Below are positions 1 to 6,325 of a stretch of 10,900 nucleotides of DNA, piece by piece (the first letter of the stretch is position 1; every line of letters starts with the position of its first letter). The notes under the pieces were generated by a model, which did no database searches, was not told the origin of the DNA, and was given only the letters and a program-made list of their open reading frames with translations. Origin of the DNA: DASRTE01 sp035316885 (GTDB lineage Bacteria > Actinomycetota > Actinomycetes > Jiangellales > Jiangellaceae); contig DATHII010000191.1 in the NCBI GenBank assembly GCA_035316885.1, forward strand, positions 1 through 10,900. The letters run 5' to 3'. The translations under genes and the position numbers were made by a program.

Positions 1-532
1 GTCCGCCTGTGACGTCGTAGGAGAAGATCCGCCCTTTGCCGAGGTCGAGGTCGAACCCGGCGAACAGCGGGAGCACGGCGAGGCCCTGTAGCGCCATCGC
101 GAGGTTGCCGCGGATCATGTGCGAGAGCCGGTTCGCCTTGCCGTCGAGTGACAGGACCATCCCCTCGATCTTCTCGTAGTGCTCGAGCTCGAGCTGGAAC
201 AGCCGCACCAGCTCGACGGCCATGCCCGCGGCGCCGGCGATGCCGATGCACGAGAACTCGTCGGCTGGGAAGACCTTCTCGACGTCGCGCTGGGCGATGA
301 TGTTGCCCATGGTCGACCGGCGGTCCCCGGCCATGACGACGCCGTCGGGGTAGGTGGTGGCGACGATCGTGGTGCCGTGGGGCACCCGGTCGGACAGCTC
401 GGAGCCGGGCAGCGCCCGCCGCCCGGGCAGCAGGTCAGGAGCCTGCTGGCCCAGGAACTCGGTGAACGACGACGTACCGGGTGTCAAGAAGGCACGGGGC
501 AGCCCTCCCACTGCCTCGCCAGAAAAGGACAT
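1..532 (-). CDS. prcB: 20S proteasome beta subunit PrcB (3' end beyond window)
   Basis: This is the proteolytic beta subunit of the bacterial 20S proteasome, which degrades pupylated proteins in the cytoplasm. The visible 177 residues begin with a propeptide of 53 residues ending VPHG. Thr54, in HG-TTIVA, is the predicted autocatalytic cleavage site and N-terminal nucleophile. Counting from it, Asp17 (in AGDRRS) and Lys33 (in DVEKVF) fall exactly where active beta subunits have them, so the site looks intact. The segments SSFTEFL and QAPDLLPG in the propeptide and ELEHYEK and IRGNLA in the body match mycobacterial PrcB. The ATG at 532 lies 5 nt after the pup stop codon, with no clear Shine-Dalgarno, which suggests translational coupling to pup. 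The gene runs off the window at position 1; prcA is expected next. Identification is close to certain. Confidence 0.96.
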   Translation of the reverse strand, partial: MSFSGEAVGGLPRAFLTPGTSSFTEFLGQQAPDLLPGRRALPGSELSDRVPHGTTIVATTYPDGVVMAGDRRSTMGNIIAQRDVEKVFPADEFSCIGIAGAAGMAVELVRLFQLELEHYEKIEGMVLSLDGKANRLSHMIRGNLAMALQGLAVLPLFAGFDLDLGKGRIFSYDVTGG

Positions 533-537
533 AAAGA

Positions 538-750
538 CTATTCCCCGCCCTTCTGGACGAACCCTCGGACAAAGTCTTCCGCGTTCTCCTCCAGCACCTC
601 GTCGATCTCGTCGAGGATCGCGTCGACGTCGTCGGCGAGCTTGTCCTGCCGCTCCTTGAGCTCCTCGGAGGCCTCGGCCGACTCGTTCGCTTCGACGTCC
701 TCCGACCGGCGGGGTTGCTTGTGTTGCTGCCCGCCTGCGTCGCGTGCCAT
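538..750 (-). CDS. pup: Prokaryotic ubiquitin-like protein Pup, GGE form
   Basis: Pup is the small disordered tag that PafA attaches through its C-terminal glutamate to substrate lysines, marking them for ARC and the 20S proteasome. The 70 residues show the family layout: an N-terminal MARDAGGQQHKQ (GGQQ hallmark), a charged middle at about residues 25-55 with heptad-like hydrophobics (LADDVDAILDEIDEVL) that pairs with the ARC coiled coil, and a C-terminal FVQKGGE. The final residue is encoded directly as Glu, not Gln, so no Dop deamidation is needed before ligation. The ATG at 750 is chosen because GGAGG lies 5 nt upstream (756-760); a longer frame from 771 would place this site inside the coding sequence. 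Pup sits between dop and prcB and has its own predicted promoter. Confidence 0.97.
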   Translation of the reverse strand: MARDAGGQQHKQPRRSEDVEANESAEASEELKERQDKLADDVDAILDEIDEVLEENAEDFVRGFVQKGGE

Positions 751-755
751 GGCCA

Positions 756-760
756 CCTCC
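756..760 (-). promoter_or_regulatory. Shine-Dalgarno of pup
   Basis: GGAGG on the minus strand, 5 nt before the ATG at 750. It decides the start in favour of the 70-residue Pup over the 77-residue extension from 771. Confidence 0.8.
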
Positions 761-783
761 GGGAATTGCATCGTCCTGCTCTG

Positions 784-789
784 ACCCTA
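784..789 (-). promoter_or_regulatory. Predicted -10 box of pup promoter
   Basis: TAGGGT on the minus strand (TANNNT consensus), about 34 nt before the pup ATG. The expected transcription start near 777 gives a leader of about 27 nt containing GGAGG. No convincing -35 is seen. The arc promoter has the same GGTAGGGTC core. Position and match are seen; activity is inferred. Confidence 0.5.
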
Positions 790-816
790 CCTAGCAGGAG
801 TGACGCTCGGCGGCAT

Positions 817-833
817 CCGACGGTGCCCGTCGG
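817..833. repeat. Perfect 7-bp inverted repeat between dop and pup
   Basis: CCGACGG and CCGTCGG separated by a 3-nt loop. It begins 30 nt after the dop stop codon and lies just upstream of the -35 region of the predicted pup promoter. It could form a GC-rich terminator-like hairpin for dop (no U-tract follows on the minus strand) or be a regulator site. The dyad is seen; the role is inferred. Confidence 0.5.
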
Positions 834-862
834 TACGCCGAAAGCGCAACGTCTCCGACCTG

Positions 863-2374
863 TTACCCACCAGACAGCGCGTGGACGAGCTCCTCGGCGG
901 TGCGGCAGCGGTCGAGCAGGTCGCCGACGTGGGCCTTCGTGCCCCGAAGCGGCTCCAGCGTGGGCACCCGCTGCAGTGCGTCGCGACCCGGCAGGTCGAA
1001 GATGACCGAGTCCCAGGACGCGGCGGCCACGTGAGGCGCGTACTTCGCCAGGCAGCGACCACGGAAGTAGGCGCGGGTGTCCTCGGGCGGCTCGTGGACG
1101 GCGTTGGCGACTTCGCCGTCGTCGATCAGCCGTTGCATGCGGCCCATGGACAGCAGGCGGTGGTAGAGGCCACGCGCCGGCCGGACGTCGGAATACTGCA
1201 GGTCGACCAGGTGGAGCTTCGGATGCGACCAGTCGAGGCCGTCACGGTCGCGATAGGACTCCAGCAGTCCGAGCTTGGCCACCCAGTCGAGCTCGCCCGA
1301 CAGCGACATCGGGTCACCCTCGAGGCGGGTGAGCACCGACTCCCACCGCTCCAGCACGTCGGCCGTGGTGGCGTCGACATCGGCGCCATAGCGGTTCTCG
1401 ACGAACTTGCGCGCCTGCTCGGCGTACTCCATCTGCAACTGGACCGCCGTGAGCCTGCGGCCGTCCTTGAGGGTGAGCAGGTGACGCAACGACACGTCAT
1501 GGGACACCTCGTGCAAGGACGTGACCGGACGCTCGACCGACAGATCGACCGCGAGGAAGCCCTCTTCGATCATGGACAGGACCAGCGAGGTGGTGCCCAG
1601 CTTGAGGTAGGTGGACACCTCCGAGAGGTTGGCGTCGCCGATGATGACGTGCAGGCGCCGGTAGCGCTCGGGGTCGGCGTGGGGCTCGTCGCGGGTGTTG
1701 ATGATCGGCCGCTTGAGCGTGGTCTCGAGGCCCACCTCGACCTCGAAGTAGTCGGCTCGCTGGGAGAGCTGGAAGCCGTGCCGGTTGCCGTCCTGACCGA
1801 GCCCGACGCGGCCGGCACCGCACACCACCTGGCGCGACACGAAGAACGGGGTCAGGTGTCGGACGATGTCGGCGAACGGCGTCTGCCGGCTCATCAGGTA
1901 GTTCTCGTGGCAGCCGTACGAGGCGCCCTTGTTGTCGACGTTGTTCTTGTAGAGCTGGATGGGCGACGACCCGGGCGCGAGCGCGGCCAGCCGGGACGCC
2001 TCGGCCATGACCAGCTCACCTGCCTTGTCCCATCGGACGGCATCGAGGGGAGAGGTGACCTCCGGGGACGAGTACTCCGGGTGGGCGTGGTCGACGTAGA
2101 GCCGGGCACCGTTGGTGAGGATGACGTTGGCGAGCCCCACCTCCTCGTCGGTGAGCTGGCTCGGATCGGCGCCGTCGCGGGAGAGCTCGAAGCCGCGCGC
2201 GTCGCGCAGCGGGCTCTCCTCCTCGAAGTCCCAACGGGCTCGCCGCGCGCGCGCCGTGGCGGCCGCGTAGGCGTTGACCACCTGCGACGACGTCAGCATC
2301 GAGTTCGCGGCGGGGTTGCCGGGCACGGCGATGCCGTACTCGGTCTCGATACCGACGACGCGGCGGGCGCTCAT
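863..2374 (-). CDS. dop: Depupylase / Pup deamidase Dop
   Basis: Dop belongs to the carboxylate-amine ligase (glutamine synthetase-like) family. It binds ATP and Mg and hydrolyses the isopeptide bond between Pup and substrate; in species with Pup-GGQ it also deamidates Pup. The 503 residues match the usual length. The N-terminus GIETEYGI gives metal-binding Glu10 and Glu12. Asp95 in YVDHAHPEYS matches the conserved catalytic aspartate. The segment at about 40-80 (RWDFEEESPLRDARGFELS) corresponds to the Dop-specific loop region missing in PafA, so this is Dop and not the ligase. Further family blocks are QLYKNNVDNKG, LKRPIINTRDEPHAD and HLVDLQYSDVR. The ATG at 2374 has no Shine-Dalgarno but has TAGGCT 6 nt upstream, suggesting a leaderless mRNA. 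Because Pup here already ends in GGE, depupylation is its probable main role. Confidence 0.97.
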   Translation of the reverse strand: MSARRVVGIETEYGIAVPGNPAANSMLTSSQVVNAYAAATARARRARWDFEEESPLRDARGFELSRDGADPSQLTDEEVGLANVILTNGARLYVDHAHPEYSSPEVTSPLDAVRWDKAGELVMAEASRLAALAPGSSPIQLYKNNVDNKGASYGCHENYLMSRQTPFADIVRHLTPFFVSRQVVCGAGRVGLGQDGNRHGFQLSQRADYFEVEVGLETTLKRPIINTRDEPHADPERYRRLHVIIGDANLSEVSTYLKLGTTSLVLSMIEEGFLAVDLSVERPVTSLHEVSHDVSLRHLLTLKDGRRLTAVQLQMEYAEQARKFVENRYGADVDATTADVLERWESVLTRLEGDPMSLSGELDWVAKLGLLESYRDRDGLDWSHPKLHLVDLQYSDVRPARGLYHRLLSMGRMQRLIDDGEVANAVHEPPEDTRAYFRGRCLAKYAPHVAAASWDSVIFDLPGRDALQRVPTLEPLRGTKAHVGDLLDRCRTAEELVHALSGG

Positions 2375-2380
2375 ACAAGG

Positions 2381-2386
2381 AGCCTA
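2381..2386 (-). promoter_or_regulatory. Predicted leaderless -10 box of dop
   Basis: TAGGCT on the minus strand followed by 6 nt (ccttgt) and the ATG at 2374. A TANNNT box at this distance places the transcription start at or next to the A of ATG. No Shine-Dalgarno and no recognisable -35 are seen. Confidence 0.55.
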
Positions 2387-2389
2387 CGG

Positions 2390-2420
2390 CGTGTGCCCGA
2401 CCGGCCGCCGACGGCACACG
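2390..2420. repeat. 8-bp inverted repeat with 15-nt spacer, gfo-dop intergenic
   Basis: CGTGTGCC (2390-2397) and GGCACACG (2413-2420) are perfect complements. The dyad lies 33 nt after the oxidoreductase stop and 3 bp upstream of the predicted dop -10, overlapping where a -35 would be. The arms are about 23 bp apart centre to centre, near two helical turns, as expected for a dimeric regulator, but a terminator hairpin for the oxidoreductase gene is an equal alternative. Confidence 0.45.
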
Positions 2421-2453
2421 TGACCTCGGCCGCTTCGTCCGTGCCGTGCTCGG

Positions 2454-3485
2454 CTATCTCGGGACAGCCGACGATCCGCCGGGGTCGACCGGTTCCGGCT
2501 CCGGGTAGCTCACACCCAGCCCGTGGAGCGCACGGTCGAGGATTCGCATGACGGCGACCGTGTCGGCCAGCGGCATCTCGTCGCTCTCGGTGCGACCTTC
2601 GCGCACGCACCGCTGCACCTCTCGGAGCATCGGCATGTAGCCGAGGCCCTCGGGCTGCTGCTCGTACTCCTTCACCTCGCCGGCGGACCCTGTGTGCACA
2701 AGACGGGGCGGGCGGTAGAGCAGTGGCAGGACGTCCAGCCGGCCGTGCGTACCTACGACGCTGGCGGCACCGGCCAGGTAGGCAACCAGGGACGTGTCGA
2801 TCAGCGCGTGGGCGCCGCCGTCCCACCCCAGCAGCAAGCCGGCCTCGGCGTCGACACCGTCGGCGCTCAACGAGCCGTGCACCGCGACGGTGTCCGGCGA
2901 GCCGAGCAGCATCTGCGCGAACGACACCGGGTAAATGCCGACGTCGAGCAGTGCGCCACCGCCCAGCACGGGGTTCCACAGCCGGTGGTCCGAACCCTGC
3001 TCCGCGCGGAAGCCCAGGTCGGCGCCGATGCTCCGCACCTCACCGATACCGCCCGAGGCGACGATCCTTCGGGCCTTGACGATCAGCGGGACGAACCGCA
3101 TCCACATCGCCTCCATGCAGAAGACGCCGAGGTCACGGGCCTTCTGCGCCAGGCGTTCGGCGTCGGCCAGCGAGGTCGTGAACGCCTTCTCGCACAGCAC
3201 GGCCTTCCGCGCATCCAGGGCCCGGTCCACGATCTCGGCATGCTGAGCGTGCGGCGTGGCCACGTAGACGACATCGACGTCACCGTCGGCGAGCAGGTCG
3301 TCGACGGACCCGTACGCCCGCTCGACCTCGAACTCGTCGGCGAACCTCACGGCCCGCTCCCGCGCTCGCGAGCTGACCGCGACGATCTGGGCGTCCTCGA
3401 CGAGCCGAAGCTCACCGGCGAGGGTGTGCGCGATCCTCCCGGTGGCGACGATGCCCCACCGGATGGGTCCGTCGGCTGCCGTCAT
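2454..3485 (-). CDS. Gfo/Idh/MocA family oxidoreductase
   Basis: This is a 343-residue cytoplasmic NAD(P)-dependent dehydrogenase of the Gfo/Idh/MocA type. These enzymes oxidise or reduce sugars, inositols or dihydrodiols. The N-terminal Rossmann fold starts at residues 9-20 (RWGIVATGRIAH), with the VVYVATPHAQHAE segment at 72-84 and the EK motif at 99-100. The usual EKP is EKA here. The C-terminal fold begins after about residue 125, with the hallmark DVGIYP at 181-186. Its sequence flavour (CMEAMWMRF, GGALLDVGIYP) resembles the dimeric dihydrodiol dehydrogenase-like subgroup, but the substrate cannot be read. The ATG at 3485 has GAGGAG 2 nt upstream, a tight spacing. It sits between arc and dop, which are functionally linked, with no known role in pupylation; it may simply be a lineage-specific insertion. 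Confidence 0.9.
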   Translation of the reverse strand: MTAADGPIRWGIVATGRIAHTLAGELRLVEDAQIVAVSSRARERAVRFADEFEVERAYGSVDDLLADGDVDVVYVATPHAQHAEIVDRALDARKAVLCEKAFTTSLADAERLAQKARDLGVFCMEAMWMRFVPLIVKARRIVASGGIGEVRSIGADLGFRAEQGSDHRLWNPVLGGGALLDVGIYPVSFAQMLLGSPDTVAVHGSLSADGVDAEAGLLLGWDGGAHALIDTSLVAYLAGAASVVGTHGRLDVLPLLYRPPRLVHTGSAGEVKEYEQQPEGLGYMPMLREVQRCVREGRTESDEMPLADTVAVMRILDRALHGLGVSYPEPEPVDPGGSSAVPR

Positions 3486-3511
3486 CGCTCCTCTTCGGCC
3501 TTCGGGGACGG

Positions 3512-3517
3512 ATCGTA
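3512..3517 (-). promoter_or_regulatory. Possible -10 box upstream of oxidoreductase gene
   Basis: TACGAT on the minus strand fits TANNNT and lies 26 nt before the ATG at 3485, giving a short leader that would contain GAGGAG. No -35 is recognisable, and read-through from arc (75-nt gap) could also supply transcription. Confidence 0.3.
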
Positions 3518-3560
3518 CGGACGGGCGGCCCCGGCGAGCCCACCGTTGAGGCGGCAGCGG

Positions 3561-5330
3561 TCAGAGGTACTGGCCGGTGTTGGCGACGGTGTCGATCGAC
3601 CGGCCGGCCTCGATGCCCTCCTTGCCCGACACGAGCGTGCGGATGAACACGATCCGCTCGCCCTTCTTGCCCGAGATGCGGGCCCAGTCGTCCGGGTTGG
3701 TGGTGTTGGGGAGGTCTTCGTTCTCCTTGAACTCGTCCAGACAGGCTGTCAACAGGTGCTGCACCCGGATGCCCTTGATGCCGGTCTCGAGGAACTCCTT
3801 GATCGCCATCTTCTTCGCCCGGTCGACGATGTTCTGGATCATGGCACCGGAGTTGAAGTCGCGGAAGTAGAGCACTTCCTTGTCGCCGTTGGCGTAGGTG
3901 ACCTCGAGGAAGCGGTTGTCCTCGCTCTCGGTGTACATGCGCTCGACCGAGCGCTGGATCATCGCGTCGACCGCCGTAGCGCGCGAGCCGCCGTGCTCAG
4001 CGAGGTCGTCGGCGTGCAGCGGGAGGCCCTCGGTGAGGTACTTGCTGAAGATGTCGCGGGCCGCCTCAGCGTCGGGGCGCTCGATCTTGATCTTCACGTC
4101 GAGCCGGCCGGGCCGGAGGATGGCCGGATCGATCATGTCCTCGCGGTTGGAGGCGCCGATCACGATGACGTTCTCGAGGCTCTCGACGCCGTCGATCTCG
4201 GAGAGAAGCTGCGGCACGATGGTGTTCTCGACGTCGGAGGAGACGCCCGAACCCCGGGTGCGGAACAGCGAGTCCATCTCGTCAAAGAAGACGATGACGG
4301 GCGTTCCCTCGTTGGCCTTCTCCCGCGCCCGCTGGAAGACCAGCCTGATGTGGCGCTCGGTCTCGCCGACGTACTTGTTGAGCAGCTCGGGGCCTTTGAT
4401 GTTGAGGAAGTACGACTTCTCCTCGGACTTGCCGGTGCGGCTGGCCACCTGCTTGGCGAGGGAGTTGGCGACCGCCTTCGCGATCAGGGTCTTTCCGCAG
4501 CCGGGCGGGCCGTAGAGCAAGACACCCTTGGGCGGGCGTAGCTCGTGCTCGCGGAACAGGTCGGCGTGCAGGTACGGCAGCTCGATCGCGTCGCGGATCT
4601 GGTCGATCTGGCGCGAAAGGCCGCCGATGTCGGCGTAGTCGATGTCGGGGACCTCTTCGAGGATGAGCTCCTCGACCTCGGTCTTCGGGATGCGCTCATA
4701 GACGAAGCCGGACCGCGGCTCCATCAGCAGCGAGTCGCCGGCCCGCATGACGGAGTCCTTCAGCGGCGACGCGATCCGCACCACCCGCTCGTCGTCGGTG
4801 TGGCCGATCACCAGCGCGCGGTCGCCGTCGGCAAGCATCTCCTTGAGCATGACGACCTCGCCGACCTGCTCGTACTCCATGGCGCGGACGACGTTGAGCG
4901 CCTCGTTGAGCATCACCTCCTGGCCGGTCCGCAGTGCGTCGGTCTCGACGTCGGGGCTCACTGCAACCCGGAGTTTGCGCCCACCGGTGAAGACATCGAC
5001 CGTGCCGTCCTCGTAGCGGGACAGGAAGATGCCGAAGCCGGCCGGCGGTTGAGCCAGCCGGTCGATCTCCTCCTTGAGAGCGACGATCTGGTCGCGGGCC
5101 TCGCGCAGTGTCGCGGCAAGACGGTCGTTCTGGGTGGTCATCGCGACGAGCTGGGTCTCGGTGTCGGCGATGCGGTCCTCGAGGAGTCGCGCCTGACGCG
5201 GGGAGTCGGCCAGCCGGCGACGAAGTGCGGAGACCTCCTGCTCGAGGAAGGAGATCTGCGCGGACACGTCGGAGGGGACGCGCTCGGCGTCGGAGCGCGG
5301 GCGATCGGAGCTGCCGTCGTGCGTCGACAC
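3561..5330 (-). CDS. arc: Proteasome-associated AAA+ ATPase ARC/Mpa
   Basis: ARC (Mpa in mycobacteria) is the hexameric ring ATPase that captures Pup by coiled coil, unfolds the tagged protein and threads it into the 20S proteasome. From a GTG start it has 589 residues. In order: coiled coil at about 25-95 (ISFLEQEVSALRRRL onward), two OB folds at about 97-215, then the AAA+ module with Walker A GPPGCGKT (274-281), pore loop KYVG (319-322), Walker B VIVFFDEMD (345-353), sensor-1 Asn395 and arginines in RPGRLD (406-411). The C-terminus GQYL is the tail that docks into the alpha-ring pockets. The GTG at 5330 is preferred because GGAGG lies 8 nt upstream and the predicted transcription start falls downstream of the alternative GTG at 5366. 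All catalytic motifs are intact. Confidence 0.97.
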   Translation of the reverse strand: MSTHDGSSDRPRSDAERVPSDVSAQISFLEQEVSALRRRLADSPRQARLLEDRIADTETQLVAMTTQNDRLAATLREARDQIVALKEEIDRLAQPPAGFGIFLSRYEDGTVDVFTGGRKLRVAVSPDVETDALRTGQEVMLNEALNVVRAMEYEQVGEVVMLKEMLADGDRALVIGHTDDERVVRIASPLKDSVMRAGDSLLMEPRSGFVYERIPKTEVEELILEEVPDIDYADIGGLSRQIDQIRDAIELPYLHADLFREHELRPPKGVLLYGPPGCGKTLIAKAVANSLAKQVASRTGKSEEKSYFLNIKGPELLNKYVGETERHIRLVFQRAREKANEGTPVIVFFDEMDSLFRTRGSGVSSDVENTIVPQLLSEIDGVESLENVIVIGASNREDMIDPAILRPGRLDVKIKIERPDAEAARDIFSKYLTEGLPLHADDLAEHGGSRATAVDAMIQRSVERMYTESEDNRFLEVTYANGDKEVLYFRDFNSGAMIQNIVDRAKKMAIKEFLETGIKGIRVQHLLTACLDEFKENEDLPNTTNPDDWARISGKKGERIVFIRTLVSGKEGIEAGRSIDTVANTGQYL

Positions 5331-5338
5331 TGTCCTCA

Positions 5339-5343
5339 CCTCC
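5339..5343 (-). promoter_or_regulatory. Shine-Dalgarno of arc
   Basis: GGAGG on the minus strand (within GGGAGGTGAGG), 8 nt before the GTG at 5330. It selects the 589-residue form over the frame extension that starts at 5366. Confidence 0.7.
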
Positions 5344-5367
5344 CACGGAGGAGTCCTCGTTGTCACG

Positions 5368-5395
5368 ACCCTACCCGGGGCGGCGGAGTTGACCA
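5368..5395 (-). promoter_or_regulatory. Predicted arc promoter (-35 TGGTCA, -10 TAGGGT)
   Basis: On the minus strand TAGGGT (5368-5373) is preceded after 16 nt by TGGTCA (5390-5395), which agrees with TTGACA at 4 of 6 positions. The expected transcription start near 5361 gives a leader of about 30 nt with GGAGG. It shares the GGTAGGGTC core with the pup promoter. Confidence 0.5.
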
Positions 5396-5441
5396 GACCC
5401 TTGTCCGCGAGGCGGAGGGTGGCGTGTCTTGGACACCGGGC

Positions 5442-6308
5442 TCATGCCTCGGCACTCGGAGCAGGTCGCCGCCGTCGAGGTGGTGCGACGACGCCGGGCG
5501 CCAGCCGTCGCGAGGTCACCAGGAAGCCGGTGTGTCCGATCATGCGGTGGTCGGGCCGGACGGCGAGGCCCTCGACGTGCCATGTCCGGATCATCGACTC
5601 CCACGAGATCGGCTCGGTGAAGCCGCCGTGCTCGCGGAGAGTCTCGACGGTTCGGGCGAGCTGGGTCGTCGTGGCCACGTAACAGCAGAGGACGCCGCCA
5701 GGGGCGAGCGCGCCGCCGACCGCGCCGACGCACTCCCACGGAGCGAGCATGTCCAATACAGCCCGGTCAACCGGGGCCGGCTCGTCGAGCGACTCGACCA
5801 GGTCGCCGACCGTGAGCCGCCAGGCCGGGTGCGGGCCACCGAAGAAGCGCTCGACGTTGGCAGCCGCGATCGCCGCGAAGTCGGCTCTGCGTTCGTAGGA
5901 GTGCACGGCCCCGCGATGGCCGACGGCACGCAGCAGAGACATTGTCAGCGCCCCCGACCCGACTCCCGCCTCGAGCACCCGGGCACCCGGGAAGACGTCG
6001 GCCATCGCGACGATCTGCGCCGCGTCCTTCGGGTACACCACCGCGGCCCCGCGCGGCATCGACAGCACGTAGTCGGCCAGCAGAGGCCGGAGCGCGAGGT
6101 ATGCCGTACCGCCGGTTGAGATGACGACCGTGCCCTCGGGTTGCCCGATGAGCGCGTCGTGCGCGAACGAGCCCTGGTGGGTGTGGAACTCGCGGCCCGC
6201 CTCCAGGGTGATCGTGTGGTGGCGGCCCTTCGGGTCGGTGAGCTGCACCTGGTCGCCAGGGCGCAGCGGTCCCGTCCGTCGCGATGGCGGGTCGCTCGGC
6301 TCGGTCAC
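5442..6308 (-). CDS. trmI: tRNA (adenine-58-N1)-methyltransferase TrmI
   Basis: TrmI uses S-adenosylmethionine to methylate N1 of adenine 58 in the T-loop of tRNA. The 288-residue product has the family N-terminal beta domain (about 12-65, with LRPGDQVQL and EFHTHQG), then the Rossmann methyltransferase domain with YPKD (92-95), motif I VLEAGVGSGALT (111-122), the acidic YER (138-140) and LDMLAPWE (185-192), whose Asp186 matches the conserved active-site aspartate. DHRMIGHTGFLVTSRR near the end is also typical. A short basic, proline-rich tail (PPRRRRPAPS) follows. The GTG at 6308 gives the usual length. It has no Shine-Dalgarno, but TACCCT lies 7 nt upstream. Only 17 nt separate it from the protease gene upstream. 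The adjacency of trmI, arc and a divergent RecB nuclease is also found in M. tuberculosis (Rv2118c, Rv2115c, Rv2119). Confidence 0.95.
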   Translation of the reverse strand: MTEPSDPPSRRTGPLRPGDQVQLTDPKGRHHTITLEAGREFHTHQGSFAHDALIGQPEGTVVISTGGTAYLALRPLLADYVLSMPRGAAVVYPKDAAQIVAMADVFPGARVLEAGVGSGALTMSLLRAVGHRGAVHSYERRADFAAIAAANVERFFGGPHPAWRLTVGDLVESLDEPAPVDRAVLDMLAPWECVGAVGGALAPGGVLCCYVATTTQLARTVETLREHGGFTEPISWESMIRTWHVEGLAVRPDHRMIGHTGFLVTSRRLAPGVVAPPRRRRPAPSAEA

Positions 6309-6315
6309 GGCATGC

Positions 6316-6321
6316 AGGGTA
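6316..6321 (-). promoter_or_regulatory. Predicted leaderless -10 box of trmI
   Basis: TACCCT on the minus strand, then 7 nt, then the GTG at 6308. It lies inside the 17-nt gap after the site-2 protease stop codon, so any -35 contacts would be within the end of that gene. No Shine-Dalgarno is visible. Confidence 0.5.
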
Positions 6322-6325
6322 GGCC

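Noticed and set aside
751..771. Seven-residue N-terminal extension of Pup from an ATG at 771
   Set aside because: The GGAGG at 756-760 serves the ATG at 750, and MARD..GGQQ matches the normal Pup start.
800..2551. Long plus-strand open frame opposite dop (583 codons)
   Set aside because: It lies antisense to dop, which has full family identity and catalytic residues. Long antisense frames are usual in very GC-rich genes, and the product shows no recognisable domain.
5331..5366. Start of ARC at GTG 5366
   Set aside because: The predicted transcription start (near 5361) falls downstream of it, and GGAGG at 5339-5343 fits the GTG at 5330.
5401..5423. TTGTCCGCG on the plus strand resembling a PafBC box
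   Set aside because: No TANNNT occurs 8 nt downstream, and no plus-strand gene follows.
5424..5436. GTGTC-TTG-GACAC hairpin just after the trmI stop codon
   Set aside because: The stem is only 5 bp with a 3-nt loop and no U-tract; too weak to call a terminator.
2523..6119. Two long plus-strand open frames (2523-4541 and 4545-6119) opposite the oxidoreductase, arc and trmI
   Set aside because: Both are shadows of well-identified minus-strand genes, and they read as low-complexity Val/Leu/Arg/Gly/Asp-rich protein.
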